41,568 nt of DNA from Parvularculaceae bacterium (GTDB lineage Bacteria > Pseudomonadota > Alphaproteobacteria > Caulobacterales > Parvularculaceae). The notes under the pieces were generated by a model, which ran no database searches, was not told where the DNA came from, and saw nothing but the letters and a program-made list of their open reading frames with translations. The stretch is from the NCBI GenBank assembly GCA_021776435.1, contig JAJFFW010000128.1, forward strand, positions 1 to 41,568, read 5' to 3'. Made by a program: the position numbers and the translations under genes. Below are positions 35,027 through 41,568 of this stretch, one piece after another; the stretch's first letter is position 1; each line of letters opens with the position of its first letter.

Positions 35027-35114
35027 CAGATCCTTCATACCTGCACGCAAAAGAAAAAATCATACGTCTGCCACGCTCTTGCCATCAGCCTAAAAATCGG
35101 GCAATTGCGTCGGT

Positions 35115-35205
35115 GGAGAGGTGGCCGAGTGGTCGAAGGCGCTCCCCTGCTAAGGGAGTAAGGGCCAAAAGCCCTTCGAGGGTTCGAATCCCTTTCTCTC
35201 CGCCA
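35115..35205 (+). tRNA. tRNA-Ser (anticodon GCU)
   Basis: 91 nt with encoded CCA (35203-35205). Acceptor GGAGAGG (35115-35121) pairs with TCTCTCC (35195-35201), including one G-U. The anticodon stem CTCCC/GGGAG (35142-35146 with 35154-35158) encloses loop CTGCTAA, anticodon GCT at 35149-35151. A long variable arm (AAGGGC/GCCCTT) and discriminator G fit serine. It reads AGC/AGU codons. Confidence 0.97.
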
Positions 35206-35480
35206 GAAAATTTCATGACCCGTGTTCCAACGCCTGCACCTCTCCAAAGGGGTCTCTCAACAGTCGTCGTGGTGTGTAACGATCCCTAAATTTACAGAAC
35301 CTATTTTCAAGCCATCAACATTGTGCATTGCATTCGCCATCGGCCAGTCAGGATTCATTAACCACTACATGGCCTTCATTTCGGGAAATGGCGTGCTTAT
35401 TAACTCAATCTTTGCGGTATCCTGCCAAGTTTACTCTCTGGAGGGCGCTATCTCACTAGCGCTTGGGGAGAAGAATCAAG
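35206..35480. other. Gap without supported gene between tRNA-Ser and the hydrolase
   Basis: Open frames across this 275-bp gap have no ribosome-binding site and no family features. Only a good ribosome-binding site GGGGAGAAG (35465-35473) before the hydrolase stands out. Confidence 0.5.
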
Positions 35481-36422
35481 ATGATGCCTATTTATGCCCG
35501 ACGCACAGGCAATGCTTTAAGCTCAGGGGCTAAAACCCGTCTGGCTAACATTAAACCGTACCCGTCTCTTTATGTCTGGCTAAACCCTCTCACGCGCGGA
35601 ATCGCACAGCGAATTGCAAATGAGAACTGGGTGCGGACGTTGGAAGAAATCGACTTCAGCTACAGGATGCAAGACATCACGATCAGTGGGGTTCCCTGCG
35701 TCAAGTATGAGACGGAAGCGACGAGCAAAAACAAAAAACGCATCCTCTACATTCATGGCGGCGCCTTCGTCGCAGGGTCACCGCGCGTTAACGCGTCAAC
35801 AGTCCTTCCGATCTGCCACCTGACAGGGCTGGAAGGCATCGGTGTTGACTACACCTTGCTTCCGGAGGGACGATTCCCAACGGCCATAGATGAAGTCGAT
35901 CGAGTCTATCGCTCGCTGATCACCGATGAACTCGGCGACGATTTCGTCATCGTGGCAGATTCTGCGGGAGGGACAATTGCTCTTTCATGCCTCATGCGTT
36001 GGCGCGACGACGGTGTAAAACTCCCTTGCGCCGCTGTTTTCTTGTCTCCCGTTGTTGATGGAAATGGCGCAAGTGACACGCAGATAACAGTTGATGGCCA
36101 CGACCCGCTTATCAGTTCCAATGGCGGGAAAAACATCCGCCGGTTGTTCGAGTATTATGCCCCTGGAATGAATACCAAAGATCCTCGCATATCGCCGATC
36201 TACGGCGAATTTTCCGACCTGCCGCCATTACTGGTGCATGTGGGTTCGCGCGAAGTCCAACTCGGAGACGCGGCTCGGTTGGCGGAAACCGCCAGACGTG
36301 CAGGTACGGAAAGTCATCTGCGCGTGTTCGACGGGATGTTTCATCTTTTTCATATGCATTGGAAGATGGACGAAGCCAAAGCAGCGCATGAGGATATCGG
36401 CGCATTCATCGCCAGTCACTGA
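35481..36422 (+). CDS. Alpha/beta hydrolase, hormone-sensitive-lipase (GDSAG) type
   Basis: 313 aa. Oxyanion motif IHGGAFVAGSP (about 93-103), nucleophile Ser in VADSAGGTIAL (variant of GDSAGG, about 161), acid in LVHVGSREVQLGDA (about 255-268) and His in GMFHLFHMHW (about 287). Cytoplasmic esterase or lipase of HSL type; substrate unknown. Start: ATG 35481 or the adjacent ATG 35484, both fitting GGGGAGAAG; a TTG at 35463 is less likely. No operon partner. Confidence 0.88.
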   Translation: MMPIYARRTGNALSSGAKTRLANIKPYPSLYVWLNPLTRGIAQRIANENWVRTLEEIDFSYRMQDITISGVPCVKYETEATSKNKKRILYIHGGAFVAGSPRVNASTVLPICHLTGLEGIGVDYTLLPEGRFPTAIDEVDRVYRSLITDELGDDFVIVADSAGGTIALSCLMRWRDDGVKLPCAAVFLSPVVDGNGASDTQITVDGHDPLISSNGGKNIRRLFEYYAPGMNTKDPRISPIYGEFSDLPPLLVHVGSREVQLGDAARLAETARRAGTESHLRVFDGMFHLFHMHWKMDEAKAAHEDIGAFIASH

Positions 36423-36436
36423 TCAGCTTCCGCAGG

Positions 36437-36511
36437 CCTAGTGTCCCGGATCCGAAGTTCGTTGTGAGCAAGCTGCGAATTATGTAACGAACTTCAAATC
36501 CACCACACTGG
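36437..36511. repeat. Inverted-repeat element of about 75 bp
   Basis: CCTAGTGTCCCGGATCCGAA and on (36437-36463) is an imperfect inverse of 36486-36511 (ending CACCACACTGG); the inner GAAGTTCGTT/AACGAACTTC is perfect. A 22-nt loop lies between. It sits 14 bp after the hydrolase stop and could be a miniature mobile element or a transcript-end hairpin. The rest of the gap 36512-36743 shows nothing recognisable. Confidence 0.7.
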
Positions 36512-36743
36512 AAAACCGTATTCAAATACGTTCAATCTATTGGCTGTTTGTCACTTGGCATATGCGATCCTTGGGACGTGAGATGTCGAACACATTATTC
36601 CCCCGTTACATTGTGCGGATACGGGTAATAATGGCGAGAAGGACTTAAATCCAAACAGATAAGATCTGCCAGCGCATCCATAAACAGCTTTCGCCGCACA
36701 CGAGACGTTAACGGGAAAATTCAGCTGGACCTTTTTGAATTTA

Positions 36744-37028
36744 TTAGCTGTGCAGGCGCGGCCGATGCGAGGCTAAATATTCCCGAGCCTGGCGTTGCGC
36801 CTCAGCAACTTCGTCGGCGGACATCTCATGTGCAAGTTCAGACCGGTAAGTCCGCGCCTCAAGGTTTCCCTGCATGGCGGCGAGGTTGAACCACTTATGC
36901 GCCGTGATCAAATCGAATTCACCGCTTTCCCCGCCCGTCGAGGCTTCCAGCCCCAATCTGTACATTTCCTCATCGCTCAAGATTGGCTCCGCCATCTCAA
37001 GCGTTTCTGCTTTGATCGTCGCCGACAT
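36744..37028 (-). CDS. Small Sel1-like repeat protein
   Basis: 94 aa. One Sel1-like (TPR-related) unit: MYRLGLEASTGG...DLITAHKWFNLAAMQGNLEA, where the alternating Ala/Gly/Leu and the HKWFNLAA motif are typical. It is followed by a helical AEAQRQAREYLASH tail. Such proteins are usually adaptors; no partner is evident here. The ATG at 37028 is preferred because GAGAGGG lies about 7 nt upstream; an ATG 15 nt further upstream is possible. Cytoplasmic, no leader. Confidence 0.75.
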   Translation of the reverse strand: MSATIKAETLEMAEPILSDEEMYRLGLEASTGGESGEFDLITAHKWFNLAAMQGNLEARTYRSELAHEMSADEVAEAQRQAREYLASHRPRLHS

Positions 37029-37159
37029 AAACCGCCCTCTCATTCTCCACCCTGGTCACGCGAAAACCCGCGTATTAACCAAGTGAAGGATGAGCGCCTG
37101 TTACCTAAAATCTGGTTAAAGCTGAATTATTCATTCGTTTACGAATTGAAAAGCTTTTG

Positions 37160-37876
37160 TTAAGATTTACGTTCATCGCGCGATTGGCCGAAGAGCGTTC
37201 TTTTTGCTTCTTCGTCCTCGGCAAGCGCCCGTGTCTCCGCGATCTTTTCGGCGCCGACGGCCAATCCGCGTTGAACCGCCTCGCGCCCGCCAATACGCTC
37301 AAACCAATCCTTTACATGCGGAAACTCATCAAAAGAAACGTCATGCCATTCATGAGAAACCGCCCAACCGAAGGCGGCTATGTCAGCAATGGAATAATTT
37401 TTCGCCAGATAATCTCTGTCAGCAAGGCGGCGCTCCATCACACCATAGAGGCGTTTGCACTCGTTCACGTAACGCTCCATCGCATAGGGTAATTTTTCCG
37501 GGGCGTAGCGAACGAAATGGTGCGCCTGCCCCGCCATCGGCCCGAGGCCGCCCATCTGCCAGAAAAGCCATTGCTCGACATCGACGCGGCGGCGTTCATC
37601 GGCAGGATAGAAGCGGTTATGTTTGCGCCCAAAATATTGCAGGATCGCGCCGGACTCAAAGACCGATATCGGCGCGCCACCCGGACCTTGCGGGTCGATT
37701 ATCGCAGGCATTCTATTGTTTGGAGAGATTTTCAGAAATTCCTCTTTGAACTGATCCCCCGCAAGGATGTTGACCATGTTGACATTATACGGTGCACCCA
37801 ATTCTTCGAGCATGATGGTGATTTTCCAACCATTGGGGGTCGGCCAGAAAAACAGCTCTATGGGTGCAACGGACAT
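37160..37876 (-). CDS. Glutathione S-transferase family protein (YghU/YfcG-like)
   Basis: 238 aa. Thioredoxin-like N-terminal domain with FFWPTPNGWKITIMLEE (about 8-24, the active Thr/Asn region of nu-class enzymes), NRMPAIIDP cis-Pro loop (about 55) and FESGAILQY glutathione-binding Ser (about 74). The C-terminal all-helical domain has QWLFWQMGGLGPMAGQ and YSIADIAAFGW. Nu-class members reduce disulfide bonds with glutathione. Start ATG 37876 with GGAG 8 nt upstream; an ATG four codons earlier would overlap that site. Confidence 0.9.
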   Translation of the reverse strand: MSVAPIELFFWPTPNGWKITIMLEELGAPYNVNMVNILAGDQFKEEFLKISPNNRMPAIIDPQGPGGAPISVFESGAILQYFGRKHNRFYPADERRRVDVEQWLFWQMGGLGPMAGQAHHFVRYAPEKLPYAMERYVNECKRLYGVMERRLADRDYLAKNYSIADIAAFGWAVSHEWHDVSFDEFPHVKDWFERIGGREAVQRGLAVGAEKIAETRALAEDEEAKRTLFGQSRDERKS

Positions 37877-37932
37877 ATCAAACTCCATATTGATTTCACT
37901 GCTTAGGGCGACACAGGGATCTATACAGGTCA

Positions 37933-38056
37933 GATTGAGGCGCGACGAGCGCAGCTCTCCACGTTGTGATGCGCTCGCTTTTCGCCTATTGCAGGTGCTC
38001 GGCGCACCTCCAGAGCAAATTGCGACCTGCTCGATTCACTGACGTCCGCCTCAATC
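37933..38056. repeat. Inverted-repeat element upstream of the GST gene
   Basis: GATTGAGGCG (37933-37942) and its perfect inverse CGCCTCAATC (38047-38056) bound about 124 bp, with an internal hairpin AGGTGC/GCACCT (37993-37998 with 38004-38009). Directly followed by the family C palindrome at 38058. No gene in the gap 37877-38233. Confidence 0.6.
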
Positions 38057-38057
38057 T

Positions 38058-38169
38058 CCGCTCATCCCGGCGCCCCTCGAGACGCCGCCTCGCGGCGGCT
38101 CCTCGGGATGAAGAGCCGGGACCCAGGCTGAGTCAGACATGGGTCCCGGCTTCCGCCGGGATGAGCGGA
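38058..38169. repeat. Family C palindrome, intergenic copy
   Basis: Outer arms CCGCTCATCCCGGCG (38058-38072) and CGCCGGGATGAGCGG (38155-38169) are perfect inverses. The inner CCTCGAGACGCCGCC/GGCGGCTCCTCGGGATGA matches the centre of the element inside uvrA, and a GGGACCCAGGC/GTCCCGGCTT pair follows. Confidence 0.75.
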
Positions 38170-38233
38170 TGGAAAAATGGAACAGGACATCGCGTCAAGA
38201 AGTGAACGAGGCGATGATACGCGCAGCGCTGGC

Positions 38234-38662
38234 TCATTCGCCGGCCGTCTCTTCTTTCTTCTTCAGCCGTTCGAAATCGCCAAGCCCGCAGCCCCCGGCT
38301 TCGAAGCCCTGCGAGTTGTCGACGACGCGGATGATCTCGTTTCGGCAAAGCTGCGACAGGGACGTCGTGTATTCGATGCGAGTGAACGCACTCGCCGCCC
38401 GCGAGCAGCGCCCGGACACCATGTTGAGATAGTAATCATTGCCGGCGCGCACCAGAAAGCGATAATCGTCGAGCGGCTTGATCTCGTCGATCTGGCGAAT
38501 GCCGATGCATGACACCGTCTCGCCGGTGCGCTCGAAGGCGGCGAGTTTTTCCTTCACCTTGTCGGAAATCGGCGGTTCGTCGCCTTTTTCAATGGCCGCG
38601 GAAGGCGCGGTCGCTACAAACCCAGCCAGCAATACGAAGCCTAAAAGTTTATTTCGGGTCAT
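38234..38662 (-). CDS. Small exported protein, possibly DUF6491-like
   Basis: 142 aa. Leader MTRNKLLGFVLLAGFVATAPSAA is a Sec signal peptide. The mature part has four Cys (VSCIGI, SGRCSR, SQLCRNE, GGCGLG), the pattern C...RCS...LCR...C.LGDF, which I associate with DUF6491; the role of that family is unknown. The four Cys could make two disulfides in the periplasm. It lies 60 bp downstream of gatB on the same strand; no functional link. Confidence 0.75.
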   Translation of the reverse strand: MTRNKLLGFVLLAGFVATAPSAAIEKGDEPPISDKVKEKLAAFERTGETVSCIGIRQIDEIKPLDDYRFLVRAGNDYYLNMVSGRCSRAASAFTRIEYTTSLSQLCRNEIIRVVDNSQGFEAGGCGLGDFERLKKKEETAGE

Positions 38663-38722
38663 CGTCCTTTCTCCTTTGACGAAAGGCCCCAGCCAGTCTG
38701 AGTCTTCCCCGCCGTCACGGTC

Positions 38723-40192
38723 TTAGTCAATCCCGAGTTTCTTCTTCAAAATCTCGTTGACCGCCTGGGGATTGGCCTTGCCGCCGCTCAGCTTCATGGT
38801 CTGGCCGACGAACCAGCCAAATGTTTTTGGCTTTTCCCTGACCTGTTCAACCTGTTTCGGATTGGCGGCGATAATCTCGTCAATAATTTTTTCGATGGCG
38901 CCGGTATCCGTCACCTGTTTGAGGCCGCGCTTTTCAACAATATCCGCCGGATTGCCCGCTTCCTCGCTGTTAAACATCAGAGCAAAGACATCCTTGGCGA
39001 TCTTGCCAGAAATCGTTTGATCTTTGATCAGATCGATAAGCTGGCCGAGTTGATTTGCGCTGATCGGGCTATCGCCGATTTCTATATTCTCTTTATTGAG
39101 AGCGCCGAACAGCTCGCCCGTAACCCAGTTGGAGGCAAGTTTGCCATCGCGCCCTTTCGCAACATTTTCAAAAAATGCGGCTTTCCTTTTATCCGCAGCA
39201 AGAACAGCGGCGTCATAGAGCGACAATCCATACTCCTCCATGAAGCGATGTTTCTTGGCGTCCGGCAATTCCGGCAAGCTGGCCCTGATCTCTTCAACCC
39301 AGATTGGGTCAAGTTTCAATGGCAACAGATCCGGATCGGGGAAATACCGATAATCATGCGCGTCTTCCTTTGAGCGCATAGTCCGCGTCTCGCCGGTCTC
39401 GGCATTAAACAAGAGCGTTTCCTGATCAATCTTTCCACCCGCCTCCAGCACTTCGATCTGGCGGCGCGCTTCATAGTCAATGACCTGACGGACATAGCGA
39501 AGCGAGTTTACGTTCTTCGTTTCGGTTCTTGTTCCCAATTCCTCACCGGGCCGTCGCACCGATACGTTGACGTCGGCGCGCATCGAGCCTTGGTCCATAT
39601 TGCCGTCGCAAGTCCCGAGATAGCGCACAATGGTGCGCAGTTTGGAAAAATAGGCTGCGCCTTCCTCTGCCGAGCGCATTTCCGGTTTTGAGACGATCTC
39701 CATCAGCGCGACGCCGGATCGATTCAGATCCACATAAGATTCCTTGGGCGCCAAATCGTGGATCGACTTGCCGGCGTCCTGCTCAAGATGCAGCCGCTCA
39801 ATACCGATCGTGATGCTTTCCCCACCATCAAGCTCAATTTCGATCGCACCCTCGCCGACGATCGGGTCCTTGTACTGCGAAATCTGATAGCCTTGCGGCA
39901 GGTCCGGATAGAAATAGTTCTTGCGGTCAAAGCGTGACCACAAATTGATTTGGGCGTTGAGGCCAAGCCCGGTGCGCACTGCCTGCTCGACGCAATAGCG
40001 GTTGATCACCGGCAGCATTCCAGGCATCGCCGCATCAACCAAGGAAACATGCTCGTTCGGCCCGGCCCCGTATTCCGCTGATGCTCCGGAAAACAGCTTG
40101 GACTTTGACGATACCTGCGCGTGGACTTCAAGCCCGACCACGACCTCCCAGTCGCCGGTTTCACCCTTGAGCAGTTTCCGTGGTTCGATCAT
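38723..40192 (-). CDS. gatB: Asp-tRNA(Asn)/Glu-tRNA(Gln) amidotransferase subunit B
   Basis: 489 aa, the tRNA-binding and kinase subunit of GatCAB that amidates Glu-tRNA(Gln) or Asp-tRNA(Asn). Seen: [36 protein letters not shown] (signature), [31 protein letters not shown] and the C-terminal YqeY-like domain ([32 protein letters not shown]). The gene at 41524, if gatA, suggests a gat operon interrupted by a hydrolase and a repeat element; gatC is not seen. Confidence 0.97.
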   Translation of the reverse strand: MIEPRKLLKGETGDWEVVVGLEVHAQVSSKSKLFSGASAEYGAGPNEHVSLVDAAMPGMLPVINRYCVEQAVRTGLGLNAQINLWSRFDRKNYFYPDLPQGYQISQYKDPIVGEGAIEIELDGGESITIGIERLHLEQDAGKSIHDLAPKESYVDLNRSGVALMEIVSKPEMRSAEEGAAYFSKLRTIVRYLGTCDGNMDQGSMRADVNVSVRRPGEELGTRTETKNVNSLRYVRQVIDYEARRQIEVLEAGGKIDQETLLFNAETGETRTMRSKEDAHDYRYFPDPDLLPLKLDPIWVEEIRASLPELPDAKKHRFMEEYGLSLYDAAVLAADKRKAAFFENVAKGRDGKLASNWVTGELFGALNKENIEIGDSPISANQLGQLIDLIKDQTISGKIAKDVFALMFNSEEAGNPADIVEKRGLKQVTDTGAIEKIIDEIIAANPKQVEQVREKPKTFGWFVGQTMKLSGGKANPQAVNEILKKKLGID

Positions 40193-40467
40193 AATCTATC
40201 TCTATTATCTGGCTCAATTCTCTGCTTTCAAAGGGTTTTGCCCGCAGCGCGTCGATCACGCAAGCGTTTAAGGAACGTTTGCGATGAATAAGGCGCCTCA
40301 AGCGGAACGCATCGCCTGGCCGCCTCGGAACTGACCGGAACAGGCGACGAGGCCCGATCCGGATAGCGGTTTCAATTGTCAAAGAGCAAAACTGCATCCC
40401 TCACCCGCACCATCCAATCAAGGTGGGCCAAGCAATGAACGAGGGTATGATAAGGCCGCGCCAAAGG

Positions 40468-40541
40468 TGTCGGATAAGTTTTTTTGAAAACACCCTCCAG
40501 CCCTCGCGCCACACGAGCTGGAGCTGTCGGATAAGTTTTTT
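40468..40541. repeat. Direct repeats around a hairpin upstream of gatB
   Basis: TGTCGGATAAGTTTTTT occurs at 40468-40484 (one more T follows) and again at 40525-40541, 57 bp apart in the same orientation. Between them CTCCAG/CTGGAG and CTCG/CGAG form a hairpin. The 600-bp gap 40193-40792 has no gene; besides these and the element at 40571, 40193-40467 shows nothing recognisable. Confidence 0.7.
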
Positions 40542-40570
40542 AAAAAAGAATTTTTCGCGCCCCGGGAGCC

Positions 40571-40795
40571 TAGAGTCTGTTGAGATTCATCCAATGTGTC
40601 ATCCCGGACATTACAACCGTCCGAATTCCTTACGGAATTCGGCGAACGGTTGTTAGATCCGGGATCCAGTGTCGCTTGCTCCGTACACGCTGCTCTGGAT
40701 CCCGGATAGCTCAATTCGCCAACCAAATCAAAGATTTGGAGCAAATTGGCTTCCGGGATGACATTTCTTGATGCTTTGAATCTCAAGAGACTCTA
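40571..40795. mobile_element. Candidate miniature inverted-repeat element (MITE)
   Basis: 225 bp bounded by 19-nt inverted termini, TAGAGTCTGTTGAGATTCA (40571-40589) and its inverse at 40777-40795, 18 of 19 matching. TA at each extreme may be a TA target duplication, as for IS630/Tc1-type elements. Inside lies a nested palindrome GTCATCCCGG ... CCGGGATGAC (related to family B) and GATCCGGGATCCAG/CTGGATCCCGGAT. No transposase. Its left TIR end provides the last base of the neighbouring hydrolase stop codon. Confidence 0.7.
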
Positions 40796-41536
40796 AGGTA
40801 ACGCCCTGTCAATCACCCGCGCGACCGCCGCATGCAGGCGCTTTGGGTATTGCAGCTCCAGATAATGCGTGCCGCCATTGATATGATGGAACTCAGCATG
40901 CGGGTTGTGTTTGAGCCGCGCCATCAGTGCATGGGCATCGCCGCGAGAAACAAGATTATCGAGATCCCCGTGTACGACTTCAACCGGTGCTGTCAGGTTT
41001 TCAAGTCGGTCCAGCAGCGGGCCGATCTGGGTGCGCCTTGCCTCGATTTCAGCCTTTACGCGTTTAACCTGGCCGGGCAATAGCGCACCCACGGACGGCG
41101 CATCGCCAAGCTTTTCAAGAGCGCGAATATAAGGGCGCGGTTCAGTAATCAGTGCAGCGACGGTCACGACGCCTTTGACCTGATCGGGGAAATCAAGCGC
41201 CGATTTCAGCGCCAATTCGCCGCCATAGCTGACGCCCAGAGTGATAATTTTTTTGTCGCTCAGGAACGGTTTGATCGCCGCCACCTGCTCGTCCCAATCG
41301 GTAATCGCCTCGGTATGTCCTTTTCCGAAACCGGGGCGCGAGATCACCACCACTTCAAGGCCCGGCGGCGCATGGCTTAGAAATCGATGGAACAACCGCT
41401 TACGACACGGCGTACCCGGAAAGACAACCAGCCGCCAGTCCCCATCCGCTCCGGCAACATAGGCGTCAGTCTCTAGCGGCGTCGATAACGGCGCGGTGTA
41501 GGTGATTTCACGATAGGTGCGGGTCACGCCCACCAT
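40793..41536 (-). CDS. Alpha/beta hydrolase fold protein
   Basis: 247 aa. Oxyanion region VVFPGTPC, nucleophile Ser in LGVSYGGELAL (about 98-102), acid in VVHGDLDNLV (about 190) and His in NGGTHYLELQYP (about 223). Cytoplasmic; substrate unknown. The ATG at 41536 overlaps the preceding gene by 13 nt. The stop TAG (40795-40793) is formed by the TA and first G of the adjacent inverted-repeat element, so the original C-terminus may have been slightly different. Confidence 0.88.
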   Translation of the reverse strand: MVGVTRTYREITYTAPLSTPLETDAYVAGADGDWRLVVFPGTPCRKRLFHRFLSHAPPGLEVVVISRPGFGKGHTEAITDWDEQVAAIKPFLSDKKIITLGVSYGGELALKSALDFPDQVKGVVTVAALITEPRPYIRALEKLGDAPSVGALLPGQVKRVKAEIEARRTQIGPLLDRLENLTAPVEVVHGDLDNLVSRGDAHALMARLKHNPHAEFHHINGGTHYLELQYPKRLHAAVARVIDRALP

Positions 41537-41568
41537 TCATCCGGGCGCGCGGTGAAATTCGCCGCCTG
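41524..41568 (-). CDS. C-terminal 14 residues of an upstream gene, possibly gatA
   Basis: An open frame enters from the window edge and reads QAANFTARPDEWWA then TGA at 41526-41524, overlapping the hydrolase start. A Trp-Trp-rich end with a FTARP-like lead and the position before gatB (minus strand, same direction) would suit the C-terminus of GatA, but 14 residues are too few to be sure. Confidence 0.4.
   Translation of the reverse strand, partial: QAANFTARPDEWWA

Noticed and set aside
35035-35247. Minus-strand open frame of 70 codons over the tRNA
   Set aside because: It is the complement of tRNA-Ser, a well-known false protein prediction.
35222-35533. Plus-strand open frame of 103 codons after tRNA-Ser
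   Set aside because: No ribosome-binding site, no recognisable domain, and it overlaps the start of the supported hydrolase gene.
40597-40760. Origin or partition site suggested by dense nested palindromes
   Set aside because: No DnaA-box clusters or par genes nearby, and the palindromes resemble dispersed repeats.
40418-40786. Minus-strand open frame of 122 codons upstream of gatB
   Set aside because: It consists mainly of the inverted-repeat element and the duplicated TGTCGGATAAG motif.

Overview
The window reads as a chromosomal segment of an alphaproteobacterium. The basis is gene order: gyrA-coaD followed by two cyclophilins, divergent ssb/uvrA with a GTTC-N7-GTTC LexA box, and a long minus-strand run rpoZ-spoT-pyrE-pdxJ-acpS-lepB-rnc-era-(...)-recO-parC preceded by slt, dapA, smpB and folK. 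Several small families (NYN/LabA, Sel1-like, H1-like Lys-rich protein, GANTC sites) would suit the Caulobacterales/Hyphomonadaceae/Parvularculales side of the class, but the exact order is inference. No plasmid, phage or intact insertion-sequence genes are visible. It is core chromosome with small accessory inserts.

Layout. 1-4720 (minus): gyrA, coaD and two cyclophilins, nearly or actually overlapping. 4818-6509 (plus): a lipoprotein Cu,Zn superoxide dismutase lacking one zinc-ligand His, with a Tat-exported kelch protein. 6530-7897 (minus): cysK and a small lipoprotein. 8263-12531: a Lys-rich H1-like protein built of 30-bp DNA repeats, ssb, the SOS operator, and a uvrA that carries both an in-frame palindromic insert and an H1-like C-terminal tail. 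12532-15141: a repeat-rich island of at least two palindromic families, enclosing a Kv-type potassium channel and a small GIY-YIG nuclease gene. 15142-28420 (mostly minus): a CARDB-like exported protein, then parC, recO, an exported metallo-beta-lactamase-fold protein (plus strand), era, rnc, lepB, acpS, pdxJ, pyrE, spoT, rpoZ and folK. 28490-30351 (plus): NYN protein, family 5 uracil-DNA glycosylase, small membrane protein. 30379-32211 (minus): isoprenylcysteine-methyltransferase-like protein, smpB, dapA. 32339-36422 (plus): slt, tRNA-Ser(GCU), an HSL-type hydrolase. 36744-41568 (minus): Sel1-like protein, GST, small exported protein, gatB, an alpha/beta hydrolase, and the last 14 codons of an upstream gene that may be gatA.

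How it works together. Most genes serve DNA topology and repair (gyrA, parC, ssb, uvrA, recO, udg), translation and its quality control (era, rnc, smpB, gatB, tRNA-Ser), envelope biogenesis (lepB, slt, dapA), cofactor and nucleotide synthesis (coaD, acpS, pdxJ, pyrE, folK) and stringent control (spoT, rpoZ). Many neighbours overlap by 1-14 nt, which suggests translational coupling.

The unusual biology is in the repeats. A palindromic element is spliced in frame into uvrA. Related copies lie near parC and upstream of the exported protein at 38234. A GIY-YIG gene sits tightly between two copies of a second palindrome. A short TIR-bounded element next to gatB appears to supply the stop codon of the neighbouring hydrolase gene. 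All assignments come from reading the sequence; no database search was run.
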